64,000 bases of DNA from Metopolophium dirhodum (lineage: Eukaryota; Arthropoda; Insecta; Hemiptera; Aphididae): NCBI RefSeq assembly GCF_019925205.1, contig NC_083568.1, positions 7,872,393 through 7,936,392 on the forward strand, in the 5' to 3' direction. Numbering within the stretch: the stretch's first letter is position 1; each line of letters opens with the position of its first letter. Under the pieces are notes generated by a model. That model was not told the origin of the DNA. It ran no database searches and worked only from the letters and a program-made list of their open reading frames with translations. Position numbers and translations under genes: made by a program. Below, in pieces: positions 1 to 11,178 of the stretch.

Positions 1-3000
1 ACAACCTCCTAAAGTTCAAAATATTAATGTCATTAAGAAATCTCCAGTTATTGATGTGTTCTATAAGGAAATGCATTTTGTTGGTAAGATTGTATAAATC
101 AATTATTTACATCAGCAGTTCTCAAACTTTTTTATTTTTGGAACGATTATGTTACTAAGAAAATTCTACGGAGCCCCAAAAATTAAAAATGCTCCATTAA
201 ATATACATAACTCATGAAAAATGATGTATGAATGATTTGCTTATTAATTTGGTTCTTTCTAACATAATGATTAACAATTAAATCAATATAATTACTTACA
301 CTTTTTATACACAAATGCACAGAACTACTATGCTATAAATGCTTCTTTAATTAAATCCACGAGATTAGTTAATGATACCCAAATATAGATATTTACTACA
401 TTTTAACTCTATAGTCTTTTCATAATTATATAATTAGATATTATCACTAATTTATGTTTTATTATATTCATTAATTTGTATTATAATTTTTTACTATTAG
501 TTTAATTCTACTGCTCAATTCTGTTATTATTCCATGTATGTATAAAACATATTGGGCTGTTACCAAATAAATTATTTAATTATCAATAAATAACTAATAT
601 CGTTTTCGACTAAAAAACAAAATAATATGCGGGTTATTATTAATAAAATAAACATTGTTTTATTTTAATTCAATTCAGTTATTATGTCCTTAGGGCCCTC
701 TTAGATTAGAGAACCTTACAGTTTGAGAACGGTTGTTTTACATGAAATATGAGTAATTACTAATTTTACCAAATTATATTTTTGTATAGTCAATGATGTC
801 AGTATGCCTACGGATAAAACTACATGTTTCTTGTGCCAATCAATTTTAAATTATGTTCAACAAGTAGTAACAGATCCAAAATCTGAAGCAGAAATTCGTA
901 CAGCATTGGAAAAGTCATGCTTGGTTGTGCCATCGTCATTTGAACAACAATGTAAACAGTTTGTCGACCAATATGGCGATGCCTTTATTTCACTTATAGC
1001 TCAAGAAGTTGATCCATCAATTGTGAGTGCTCAATTATAGTTTCCCTTGCTTGCCAATGATAATTAATTAATTATTTATTTGCTTAGATCTGTCCAGAAT
1101 TGAAATTATGCCCAGTTATAGATTTGTCTTTAACTTCAAACAAAGATAGTGAAAGTTCAAATAATTGTCCAATGTGTGTTATTTTTATGTCAGCTTTAGA
1201 ATCTGAAATCTCTAATAAAGATACAGAAGTAAGTGAACAAAATATTTGTTAAATGAAATGAATAAACTTATAGTCTTAGTGCTTATCACATCTTAAGTAA
1301 AAAATTATATTTTTAAATATGGTACTTGTTTGCAACAGCCACTCAGGATATTTTTTATATACTGATACAAAACTTTCAAATAAAAGTAGATACTAAATAA
1401 TAATATTATTATTGTTTACAATTAATAGTAACATGGTTAATAATTAATATTTCATAATAATATGTAAATAAGACAATTTCCTAAAGAACCTTATAATAGC
1501 TTAATGTGTCAGACATTTGATTTCTTTTCACTATATTATGTTTTTACTGTAAAAATGCCAGTATTAAATATCTTAGTTACAAGCCGACAATATCTAACAA
1601 CATTTTAATATAATACAATCTATTTCAAATACTATAAGTACTATTAAATCACATACTAGAATTACAAACACTATATTAAGATACAGAAAAATATTAAACT
1701 TTTAAATTAAATACTGGTGGCAGGGTATTATAGCTTTGTGGTAGAGCAATAACAAATAACTACCATCGTGTCTAGATGCCCAGCTAATGTTAACAACTTA
1801 CATATACAAATTTATGAACAAAATACAATTACATATTATTTTGGAATATAGTCATATTAATATATGATCTAATTATAATAATATAATATGTTATATATTA
1901 AATGATTTCTTAAAATCAACTTGTAACTATATAATTTAAAAAAAATACTTCTCCATTATATAAAAATTGTGTGTATGTACTAAAACTTTTGATATTTATT
2001 AATGCTTTACAAAAAATGCATTAGTATCCTGTATCATATTTACAAGCTTTTAGGCTGAGAAAATCAATTTTTACCAAAATAAATATAAAAAAATTAACAA
2101 AAGATTTAAATAAAATATAAATTTAACTAACAGTGAAATTTTCAAGTTTCTACTTTTTTTTACTTACACGATAATAACTGAAATCAATTGAGGAAAAATC
2201 TGCACCTGTCTTACAATTGTGTCAAGTAAAACAATTAATGCTAATAGTTTTTAAACAAAAATACAAAAGATATCATCAGTCAACACGGTTATTTACTAAC
2301 CTGTTACCTACCACAATACATCAAACAGTTTAAAATATTAAACTATTCCACAGTGGGTTATATGGTTTATTTGAATGTAGTTAATAATGACTAGTAAAAT
2401 CATTTTACCCAACAATATTATGTAATATGGTGAATAACAAAAAATTCTGAACACAGTCAATGACAGTATAATAGTACCTTATATTCTTTACAATGATTAC
2501 GATTTATTGTATATAATATATTAAATGATGTATGGCAAATGGTCATATAAATGTAAGTTGAATTTGTTATTCTTGGTAAAAAAAAAAGCTTGACAATACA
2601 TCTCCCTGTATATGAAGTTTTTTTAAAATTTTTAAAATTAATAATTATTTAGTTATAAGTTAATATTATGATACCAAATATAATATCATCATAGACATTA
2701 TACTAGTAACTAGTATAAGGTCTATGAATATCATATACCTTGTGCCAAAATAATATATAGATTAGAATTTGCTTATAATGATCTTTAAAGGGCCTAGAGA
2801 ATCAGATTATTATATCCGAATGACATAAAAATACTGCACATGAGATATTATAAAACTAACAAAGCTGGGAATTGTTTTATCGTAATAAGCGGATTCTACT
2901 GTAATTCAATAATTGTATTCAGGTTAATTATGTATATAAGTTGTTGACACTGTTTGGTTGTTCCATATCTTACCGACCATGATAAGGACACTCGTTTAGA

Positions 3001-5008
3001 TGTAGCAAATAAGTACACAAAGAATAAATAATTAATATTTATAATTGTAATATTCAGGAAGTGATTAAAAAAAAATTGGAAAAGTTATGTACCAAACTAC
3101 CATTAAAATGGAAAGGAGAATGCACAGAGTTTGTTTCAACTCAATTACAAAGTATACTCGACATGTTAGTTGCTCAAGTTAAACCTGAAGAAATTTGTGT
3201 TTTATTGGACATTTGCAAACCAAAGACCATATCTGAAAGTGCTGAAAATGATTTAGGTAAGCAAATAAAATGTATATTAATTTATATTTAAATAAGTTAG
3301 TAGATATAATTATTGGTTATTTGGATTTTTCTTTTTTTTTAGATACAAATATGATTGCTACAGCTGGACAAATTACAATAGTGTTTCCGGGGTACAATAT
3401 GGGACAATTATTAGCTAATAATTACAAAATGTTGGAAGAGCCAAAAGTTCCAACTCCATTTTGTGTAGTATGCACAGTTGTAATGAAATATTTGAATGGT
3501 GAAATCAAAGACAAATCAAATCAAGTATGTTGAGTTTTTTTAAAGATTTATTTGAATATCAGTTATTAAATAGTTAGTAATACAATTACATTTAACTTTG
3601 TTTTAGGAGGAAATAGAACATGTTTTAGAATCAACATGTCGCATATTACCAAATGTAGAAGAAAATGAATGTCAATCTTTTATTGACTCAAACTATCAGC
3701 AGATCATTAAGTTTGTTGCAATTGGAACCGATCCAGGTATTGCGTGTATGGCGTTAATGGTGTGCGATGATGACAAAAGTAAATGATAACAAATGACAAT
3801 TATTTTTATGCAAAAATAAATATATTTTATGTAATATATTTATTTATATATACTTTTCTATATTCATACAGTACGAGGTAAACAAACTATTGACCTACCA
3901 AAAAAGAGTGTACATTTGACTACAACAGAACCTGCTGAATTGGATAGTTCTAACAGTTGTGCTGCCTGCGAAGCATTTGTCACAGTATTCGAAGATCGTT
4001 TAACCAATGATTCAGTTAGCGTTGACGATATGGATTTGATTGAGCTGTGCAATGAAGTGGAAATCGCACATAAAGACCAGGTAAACACAACTATTATATT
4101 GGTGTTCCTGAATGCCGTAAGCAAATTATGTGCAATTATTATCAAACGTGTGGTTAGTTAGATGATGACATTCAGACCCAAGAAATTATATTTATTTTAA
4201 ACCCCCGTCACATTGAAATTGTTATTTGTAACAAATTTATAATATGTTGTATCCCTCTTACACATCTCAATAAATAAAAAATATAACTAGAACCAAAATA
4301 GTTAAATAATTAATATTTTTTTTACACTGCAAGGTTTGTGTGTGAACGTTTTAAATTAAACCATTTTAGTGACCTCTAACATTATAAATTCACACAAATA
4401 AATATTATGCAGTGTATGGAGATGATAGAGTCGTATGCTCAATCATTCAAAAATCTCTTGAACCAATGTCCTACATGGATGATGTGCGAAAAAGTGGCGA
4501 TGTGCAGTAAAAATAAAAGTGTTGCAGTCAACCAATTTAGTAACTCTAGATGTTTAGAAGGCTCGGAGTATTGGTGCAAATCATGGGATAACGCCAAAGA
4601 TTGCAAGGTAATTTTATCAAATTCAATTTTTTCTGACAATATTAATTATTACATTGTGCCCAATGTTGTGAAGCTTTTGACTTAATTTAAACTTATTGTT
4701 CGTTTTCCGACATAATTTAACTTACTCGGAGAGAATAACAACCATATCATTTTAACACAACTTGCTTCATTGTTTTTTTTTTTTAGTGTAAGCACAAAGT
4801 ATTTATTTTTTTTAAAAAAATGTTAACTGTTCTTCAAAATCTAACAGATACAGTTGTTATAAACTTTTAAATTATAACATTTAAAACTATTTTCAAATTT
4901 TACGATAATTAATAAATATCATTGTCTGATAAATGTATTTATTTGTTTTTTCAGGCTGAATTGTTATGCAAACGCTCTTCATGGAATGTAAAAATCATCG
5001 AAGATTAA
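1..5008 (+). CDS. PSAP: Prosaposin, 3' part (four saposin-B domains plus saposin-A domain); 5' end outside window
   Basis: This is a precursor of lysosomal saposins, small lipid-binding activators of sphingolipid breakdown (family knowledge). Exons read from splice sites and a continuous frame are 1-83 (continues leftward), 790-1022, 1088-1228, 3058-3256, 3343-3524, 3607-3778, 3872-4080, 4413-4607 and 4955-5008, giving 488 visible residues. Counting from the window edge, four saposin-B domains with the C-x-x-C ... C ... C ... C ... C pattern lie at about 40-113, 132-205, 259-332 and 366-437. The fourth has one extra Cys, in NQCPTWMMC. A saposin-A domain at about 452-481 contains CLEGSEYWC and NAKDC, matching the family consensus of Cys, YWC and DC. 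Several exons end at the middle of a B domain, the usual prosaposin arrangement. The start codon and signal peptide are off the left edge. The first intron carries a hAT-like element. Exon borders are inferred, not tested with transcripts. Confidence 0.93.
113..735. mobile_element. Non-autonomous hAT-like element in the first visible prosaposin intron
   Basis: The left end reads CAGCAGTTCTCAAACT and the right end, reverse-complemented, reads CAACCGTTCTCAAACT, close to the classic hAT terminus CAGNGGTTCTCAAACT. It is flanked by ATTTACAT (105-112) and TTTTACAT (736-743), an 8-bp target duplication with one mismatch. The 623-bp interior is AT-rich and has no transposase frame. The hAT label rests on the termini and the duplication length. 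Confidence 0.75.
1229..3057 (+). other. Long prosaposin intron, no gene seen
   Basis: This 1.8-kb AT-rich intron separates the two halves of the second saposin-B domain. Donor (GTAAGT) and acceptor (TATTCAG) are clear. I see no exon, RNA gene or element with confident ends inside it. Confidence 0.7.
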
Positions 5009-6080
5009 AGTGATATTCAATTAGATTAAAATTTAAAATTAATTAACACTCATGTTATGTGAACGCAAAATCAATATTATAATTAATGATGACTTATAAT
5101 ATTGATAGTCTAGACTTAACAATTATTATTACTTATAAATATTCCTTATTATGTTAATAAATAATGGTTTTTAAATATATTATGTGTTAAGTATAAAACC
5201 ATATTAAAAATGTTATGCATTTTCATTTTTAGTTATACTATAATATACATATTTTTACTATCTTTTGGTTTTTTTCTTTTGAAAACATATTGGATTAACT
5301 AATTTTTAAAGAAAAATATATATTTTCACTTACTATGTATATCAAAGAGAAAATCAATTTTTCTATAAAAAATTGAACTTGAAAAATTCACATAATGTTT
5401 TGGTGATCAAAACTTAAAAATGAGTGAAATGAATTATTTTTTTTTTTTGAAAATTTGTGTTTATTTTATATTTGCATTAGATAAATTTGTCATTAAGACA
5501 ATTATTGTAGTCCAACTAAATAATCTTGATTTCAGCATGTCAGGAACAGTGAAAATATTTTTAATAATAGGCTTTTTTGAAATTATAGATTAACTTAAAT
5601 TGTCAAAATGTTTTATAAATGATTATAACATTGCGACATGTGACCCTTGTAGTTTTTGTTCGGCGACTAAATTTAAATTGACTGAGATATGTTTAATGAT
5701 CTGTAAGCTTGTTAGATGAATATTAAGCAGTAAAAAGTATATCAATAATAAACATAGTTTGCCTTAATCATAAATACAATTTTGTTGGCCAACATAATCA
5801 AATGTAAAATTATTCCGTTACCCTTGACCAAACTGTACGATACATAATCACCACTTGAGTTGTGGAAAATATGTATTATGGTAAATGTGATGAAAAGTAA
5901 ACATAACTATAAATGTTAAATATTTAATAAACTATATTGATAAAATCAATGTTTTGTAGTAGTTTTTATTATGAACAAACTAATAACACGGCTAGTAACA
6001 ATATATTCCTTGGGTTGTCAGTCATCACACAAAATTTTAAAACGCTACCATACATTACTTGTATATTGTCTCATACTTAG
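5009..6080. other. Interval between prosaposin and the small saposin gene
   Basis: AT-rich DNA holding the prosaposin 3' UTR and probably the 5' end of the next gene. I could not place a signal-peptide exon here. Short hydrophobic frames begin near 5208 and 5536, but neither ends at a convincing splice donor. Confidence 0.5.
5156..5161 (+). terminator. Candidate prosaposin polyadenylation signal
   Basis: An AATAAA lies about 150 bp after the prosaposin stop codon, the first good hexamer in a likely 3' UTR. Inferred from sequence only. Confidence 0.45.
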
Positions 6081-6094
6081 ATTTTTGTTTAAAG

Positions 6095-6600
6095 GTTGAT
6101 GATTTGCTGGATCTCGTCAAGTTTGGTTGTAAGACAAAATTTGCTGACAACAATAACGATTGGCTCATTAGAGCTTTAATAGAAAGGTTGCGAACCACTT
6201 GTACCAAACAATGTGGTAAGGATTTTTTTAATTTAAACAAATTCAATGTTAAATTTGAAAGAATTTTTAAAGGTTTTTGTATTTTCAGTGGTAAAAAAAT
6301 ATGTAAAATTCCATCCCAAGTGCACTATTTGCAAGGACGTAATCCACGACATCAAACATAAAATCGAAACTTCTCCGTTTGAAGTATAAACAGAAACACT
6401 AACTTGTAAAAAATAATTTATATTAATTTAATTTATGTTTGTAGAAAGATGTTCAGTATAGATTGGAATCATTATGCGATGTTCTACCAAACAAAGATGC
6501 GTGTGTTAACTTTGTGGAGAAGTACACCGAAAAATTTCTCAACACTATTATAGATGAAATTCAAGAACAAAGCGTATGTGCTGAAATTGGATATTGCTAA
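6095..6600 (+). CDS. Small saposin-like protein with one complete saposin-B domain; 5' end unresolved
   Basis: Three exons are clear: about 6095-6215, 6289-6383 and 6445-6600 (TAA at 6598), coding 123 residues with phases that match at each junction. The C-terminal 80 or so residues are a full saposin-B domain: CTIC, then ESLC, DAC, SVC and a final GYC. The sixth cysteine is the last residue before the stop, so no saposin-A tail exists. The N-terminal 40 residues (start VDDLLDLVKFGC) hold two or three further cysteines and no recognised domain. The frame stays open to 6059, so the exon may begin at 6081 after a TTAG or continue left. No signal peptide was found, although a secreted or lysosomal lipid-binding role would need one. 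It lies 1.1 kb downstream of prosaposin on the same strand, suggesting local duplication. Alternatives are a 5'-truncated pseudogene or alternative terminal exons of prosaposin (the junction phase would permit this). Confidence 0.72.
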
Positions 6601-6754
6601 TAATATCCAGCTTAAAGAAATCAAATTATAAGAACAAACCCTACTGATAATTATTAACCTTAAGGACTGATATTTACTCAATTTAGTCATTTATCTATTT
6701 TATTTTTTCATTTTAATATAAAAATCATCTATGTAAATATTAACTATGGTAAGA

Positions 6755-6760
6755 AATAAA
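6755..6760 (+). terminator. Candidate polyadenylation signal of the small saposin gene
   Basis: AATAAA about 155 bp after the stop. It lies within 50 bp of the candidate signal of the convergent histone gene. Confidence 0.45.
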
Positions 6761-6797
6761 TATATACAAGGATTATTTATAAAAAGAAATGCATATA

Positions 6798-6803
6798 TTT
6801 ATT
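6798..6803 (-). terminator. Candidate H2A.V polyadenylation signal
   Basis: AATAAA on the minus strand about 390 bp beyond the H2A.V stop. A polyadenylated, intron-containing gene is expected for a replacement histone. Confidence 0.45.
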
Positions 6804-7189
6804 TTTTTTTAATCATTTAAGTGAATAATACAACAAACCAAATATTGTACATTCTAGATTTTACGTAATCGAAGAAATTTTCGATTAAAAACATAATCAA
6901 AAACAAATTTCGATTGACATAACTTGAGTGAAAAAATTGATATTACAAAAAAAAAGTCGAAGTTTACTTTGTCTTAATATAATAAGTCTTTGCCATAAAA
7001 GTTTTATACCTCGCAACACTCGCACAAAAGTAGCAAATGGAATCATTTTATAATATACCGAGGTATAAAACTAATTATTGAAATAAGGCAAAAGAACAAA
7101 TGGTAAATGAATAAAATCAAATTACATAGCTTACAAATTACAAAAAAATGTTTTACATTTAATTAAAGTCTTGTATGGCAGGTGGAATT

Positions 7190-9697
7190 TTACTGTGGTT
7201 TTTGAGATCCCTTTTTACCGATGAGGGATTTGTGGATATGAGGGATAACACCTGAAAAAAAAAAAATAGAAAAATAATATAAGGCTAAATTCTACAACAG
7301 CGCCATAATTTATATTACCTCCTCCTGCAATTGTAGCTCTAATGAGTGTGTCTAATTCTTCGTCTCCTCTGATGGCAAGTTGCAAATGACGCGGCGTGAT
7401 ACGTTTCACTTTTAAATCCTTTGATGCATTGCCAGCCAATTCGAGTACCTTTAAATAAACAATATGTTAATCCAATATTATAGATAATATTGCTCAAACA
7501 AATATTTACTTCAGCAGTCAAATATTCTAGGATGGCAGCACTGTAAACAGCGGCTGTAGCTCCTACACGACCATGACTTGTAGTACGATTTTTTAGATGA
7601 CGGTGAATTCTTCCAACTGGAAACTGTAAATAAATTATGTAAATAATTGATAGATGGAATATTAAAGGGACAACATGTTTATTAATGAGCTACATTACTC
7701 ATTACTTATGTACATATATTTGATGCAAACTCAACTAACTGATACGTATATTAATAGTATAATATACTACCTATATAAAAATGACATATTGTCTATGGAT
7801 GTAATTAATTTTTTTATGGGGAATTAAATTAGATTTTCGTTAGTATTTTACGATTTTCATTTTACTTTCTTAAGTTAAAAATGCATATCACATTTTTATG
7901 TTCCCCAGAAAACTTCTAGATTCATAAGGTGGTTCCACCAAATTTTTTATTTGTTAACTGTCGATAAACCTATACTCTAGAACCTATCTTAATAACAATT
8001 TACGAGCTACCTAAAGAATAAACAAGCTGTATCATATTTTGTATGTATAATAATTATATAAGTAATACATTCAAATTATTAGACAGTGATTATCGATTTA
8101 ATTACCTATACCTAAAATTATTTTAGAAAAGTGGATGGATACCGTTCAATTTATTATTATAATTTAAGTAATGATAAGCAATTTAAATTAATATTTCAAG
8201 TATATTACATTATTACATTTACATAATGATAACATAATTTTGTTATATAGGGATCATTATAAATGTTAACATTATCATTAACATAATGCTATTCAAAGTT
8301 ATACAATTATTTTGTTGTCTGGTGCACTCTCTGTTGGAGAGTTGAATAACTAATTCAATTTTGAAAAATTTTAACAAAGAATTAAAGATTTCTAATTTGA
8401 TTTAATTACCTACATTATACAGTATACATAAATATAATACAATCATTGAATTAATTCAAAAATTGAACGTCTGTTAAAGAATACATAATTATAATCTTTT
8501 TATTTAATAAGGTAGTTCATATTATTTTAATACATAAAACTACCTAGGTGACAAAATAATAATCATTTTCATACTCGGTAAAAAACTATTTTAGGTAAGT
8601 ACATAAAACTAGGTGACGAAATAATAATCTTCATACTTAATAAAAACTTATTTTAGGTAGGTACCATAACCTATCATATTAAATACCTAAGTTTTTTCTA
8701 TAAAAATAGTGGACAGATTCATGCAGGTATTAATTTGATTTAGAATGTTGTAAAAATAAATACATTTTTGAATGATGGGAATATCTGACGAAACAAATAG
8801 AAATATAGGAAGCTGGCCAACCTACCTACCCGAAGTTCAACACGTTTACATATCGATATCCTCGAGATGGTTGGAAAATTAATGACATACTATATTAAAT
8901 TACTGCCCAGTTTCAAGAATTTGATACACCAAATAAGAAAGTCAGGTGGACACTTCATATAACAAGCGGGACAATGTGTCGAGAACTAATGTATAGAGCT
9001 GGTAAAATAGTGGCGGACTAACATTAAAACAAGTTGGTTTAACGTGGAAACACACAGACCGGTCAACCACTGACAGTGTGAAAAAACAAAACAATCGAAG
9101 GTGGCGGTCGTGCCGTTATCGTTTAAGACGCGCGCAAAACGATCTAGTGGATTCATTTGTGTTCGTTTTGAGCGGGCCAAACGATAGGTGGGGTAACTGT
9201 TGATGAAGGGGAGGGGGGAATTGAGCAGCCGTTACCGGCGCCAATCCAAGGCGTCATCCACTAACGCATCACAACCGGTACTAAAACGCGCACGACCGTT
9301 TTTTTTCGTTAATATTTCTCAAGAGTGAATAAATAATGGCAACGGCATTCACACGCCGTCGCGACTTACCTGTAAGCCTGCTCTGGCGGACCTGGACACT
9401 GCTTTCGCCTTGGATTTACCGGAGTCTTTGCCCGCTTTACCACCGGCCTAGAGTGGAAACAAAACAGAAAGAAAAACGTTCAGATAATATATTATGCGGT
9501 TAAATGCGAGAGGACGTCGTTGAACGTTAAGTCAAGTCATCGATCAGGAAAACCGACGGGACGCGACGGACCCGTGCGCGCCAACGAGCGGCGTGCGTTT
9601 TTTGGCGCGTTAAAACGCCGACACCGTCGGGCGGCGTCCACGAAAGACGACCACGCGAACGTCGGTGGTTGTGACCATGACGTCGGGTACGTACCAT
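7190..9697 (-). CDS. His2Av: Histone H2A variant V (H2A.Z family)
   Basis: Replacement histone that substitutes for H2A in nucleosomes at promoters and in heterochromatin. Five coding exons on the minus strand are 9697-9695 (only the ATG), 9447-9370, 7623-7510, 7448-7319 and 7251-7190, giving 128 residues. The product starts MAGGKAGKDSGK and contains GLQFPVGRIHRHLK, the H2A.Z-type loop KNRTTSHGRVGATAAVY and the acidic-patch stretch RGDEELDTLIRATIAGGG. The tail ends GKKGSQKPQ, so the protein has the usual short H2A.Z length and lacks the long SQ-containing tail of Drosophila H2Av. All introns are GT/AG. The start codon is assigned because exon 2 begins with GCC (Ala2) right after a TAG acceptor, and the nearest upstream ATG followed by a donor (ATG|GTACGT) is at 9697. 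It converges with the saposin-like gene. Confidence 0.95.
8532..8661. repeat. Two-unit tandem repeat in H2A.V intron 2
   Basis: Two adjacent units, 8532-8600 and 8601-8661, each start ACATAAAACTA, contain AGGTGAC and AAATAATAAT, and end TTTTAGGTA. They differ by small deletions. This looks like a simple local duplication. Confidence 0.75.
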
Positions 9698-10560
9698 TTT
9701 CGCTGAGGCGGTCGTGCTTGGTTGTTACAACGGGACGGCGGTGAACGCGACTGGAACGTATCGTTGTCGTTGTGCGGCACGAATGACACAGCCGGTACGT
9801 GTTGTCGACGGCGGTGTGACTGTGCTGTGTCTCGCGGGTACGTACGAAATGTGTTCGGCGAGTCGGGTGTGCGGGGGGCGACCGAAAAAAAAAACCGTTG
9901 TGAAAAAAATAACGGGCAAAAAAATAAAACCGAACGTCGAACCAATCGGTCGGAGGACAAGCAATGAGCGGCGGCAGAAAACAGTCGTCAAATCCGCATA
10001 CACAGTGTACACACGCGCGCACCCGCACCCGCAAGATCGCGGATCCCGCGCACGCGCAATGGTCCGAGCGACGGCCGTTACGCGCGCCAACAGTCCGTGG
10101 CAGCCATGTTTAACGAGCACGTGACCCGCCGGCGACCAATCGCAGCTGCCGGTGCATGGTCGGCGGGTGAACCATCGGAGGGACGACGCCGCCGAGGAAA
10201 TCGATGCCGTTAACAAAAGAAATCGGCACTCGTCAGCGTTGGCGGGACCGGGACGTTGTAGGCTTGTGTCGAAAATGCCGCCATTTTTCCCTCCCCTCCC
10301 CAACATCATCGATGAACACATGATTTATGACAGACCCGCGTCCCGGTGAACACGCGATCGCAAAGCGTATCAGAATGTACGTTTATGGACGTAAAAGATA
10401 AAAGATTGTTGTCGGTCGGCGGCGGAGGTTCTTTCGAACAACAATTTTAAACGTTCGCGTTAAATGTATCGCAAAGTTTGAAGTTATCGGGTAATCTCCC
10501 GCTCAAAAAGCGTCGTTATCGCTGGCCACCGTAAACCAAAGAGGTTAGTCAATATAACCA
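9080..10560. promoter_or_regulatory. CpG-rich island with the H2A.V promoter and 5' UTR
   Basis: This block is strikingly rich in GC and CpG against AT-rich surroundings. It spans H2A.V exon 2, intron 1, the ATG exon and the upstream region, as expected for a broadly expressed promoter. Long frames on both strands here are a by-product of base composition. The transcription start probably lies between 9700 and 10100, but I cannot place it exactly. Confidence 0.6.
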
Positions 10561-11178
10561 TAGACGTTGGACATGCAAATTACATTTATGTTGTATAACA
10601 TTTATGTGTCTATACTCAATATCACGGTCTTATATAACGTGGTCTAAATGATATTCTAGTTCTAGTTACTAGTTAGTAGTTAGATATTTCCACACCACAA
10701 CTTTAAAAAGAAGAAATTGGTAGGTACAGAAAAATCTAATTTCCCCGATAACTGATATAATTAAGAATTGACAAGTCAAAAAACTGGTAACAACAGTCAA
10801 CATGTATTGTACAATATATTTAAATTATATTATACAATATACCCACATAATATTATCATATAGTATTTAAGATAATCTGATTTTTTTCCGTCGGACAAAA
10901 AGTCAAAAATATTAAATTTATATATTTATAATATTAATCTATATCAGTCTATATTTCTATTAAATTTTCAAGTTTATTATTAAATACTAACTAATAATAC
11001 AATATATTATAGGTATATATAATTAATTTTCTTATACAACATTAATATATTATATTTTATTATTATTCAGTATACTTATAATCCAAAATAATGGTCAATA
11101 TAAAAGTAAGCTCCAAAATATATAAGACAATACATAATAAACTTTTTGGCTTTTACAATTAATATTATTACATTTTTA

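Noticed and set aside
3864..4145. A minus-strand frame of 93 codons across a prosaposin exon
   Set aside because: It is a shadow of the plus-strand saposin exon, which has cysteine spacing and splice sites.
4081..4161. Read-through of the prosaposin exon past 4080, with a nearby PECRKQIMC-like stretch in another frame
   Set aside because: The donor at 4081 and the acceptor before 4413 restore the sixth-cysteine pattern and lead into the saposin-A domain. The read-through gives no saposin end.
5208..5300. Hydrophobic frame (MLCIFIFSYT...) as a signal peptide for the small saposin gene
   Set aside because: No proper splice donor follows and such hydrophobic frames are common in T-rich DNA.
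9520..10349. Several long overlapping frames on both strands, some Arg/Thr-rich
   Set aside because: They arise from the CpG-rich base composition around the H2A.V promoter, overlap each other in all frames and contain no domain. The real content is the H2A.V 5' UTR, ATG exon and intron.
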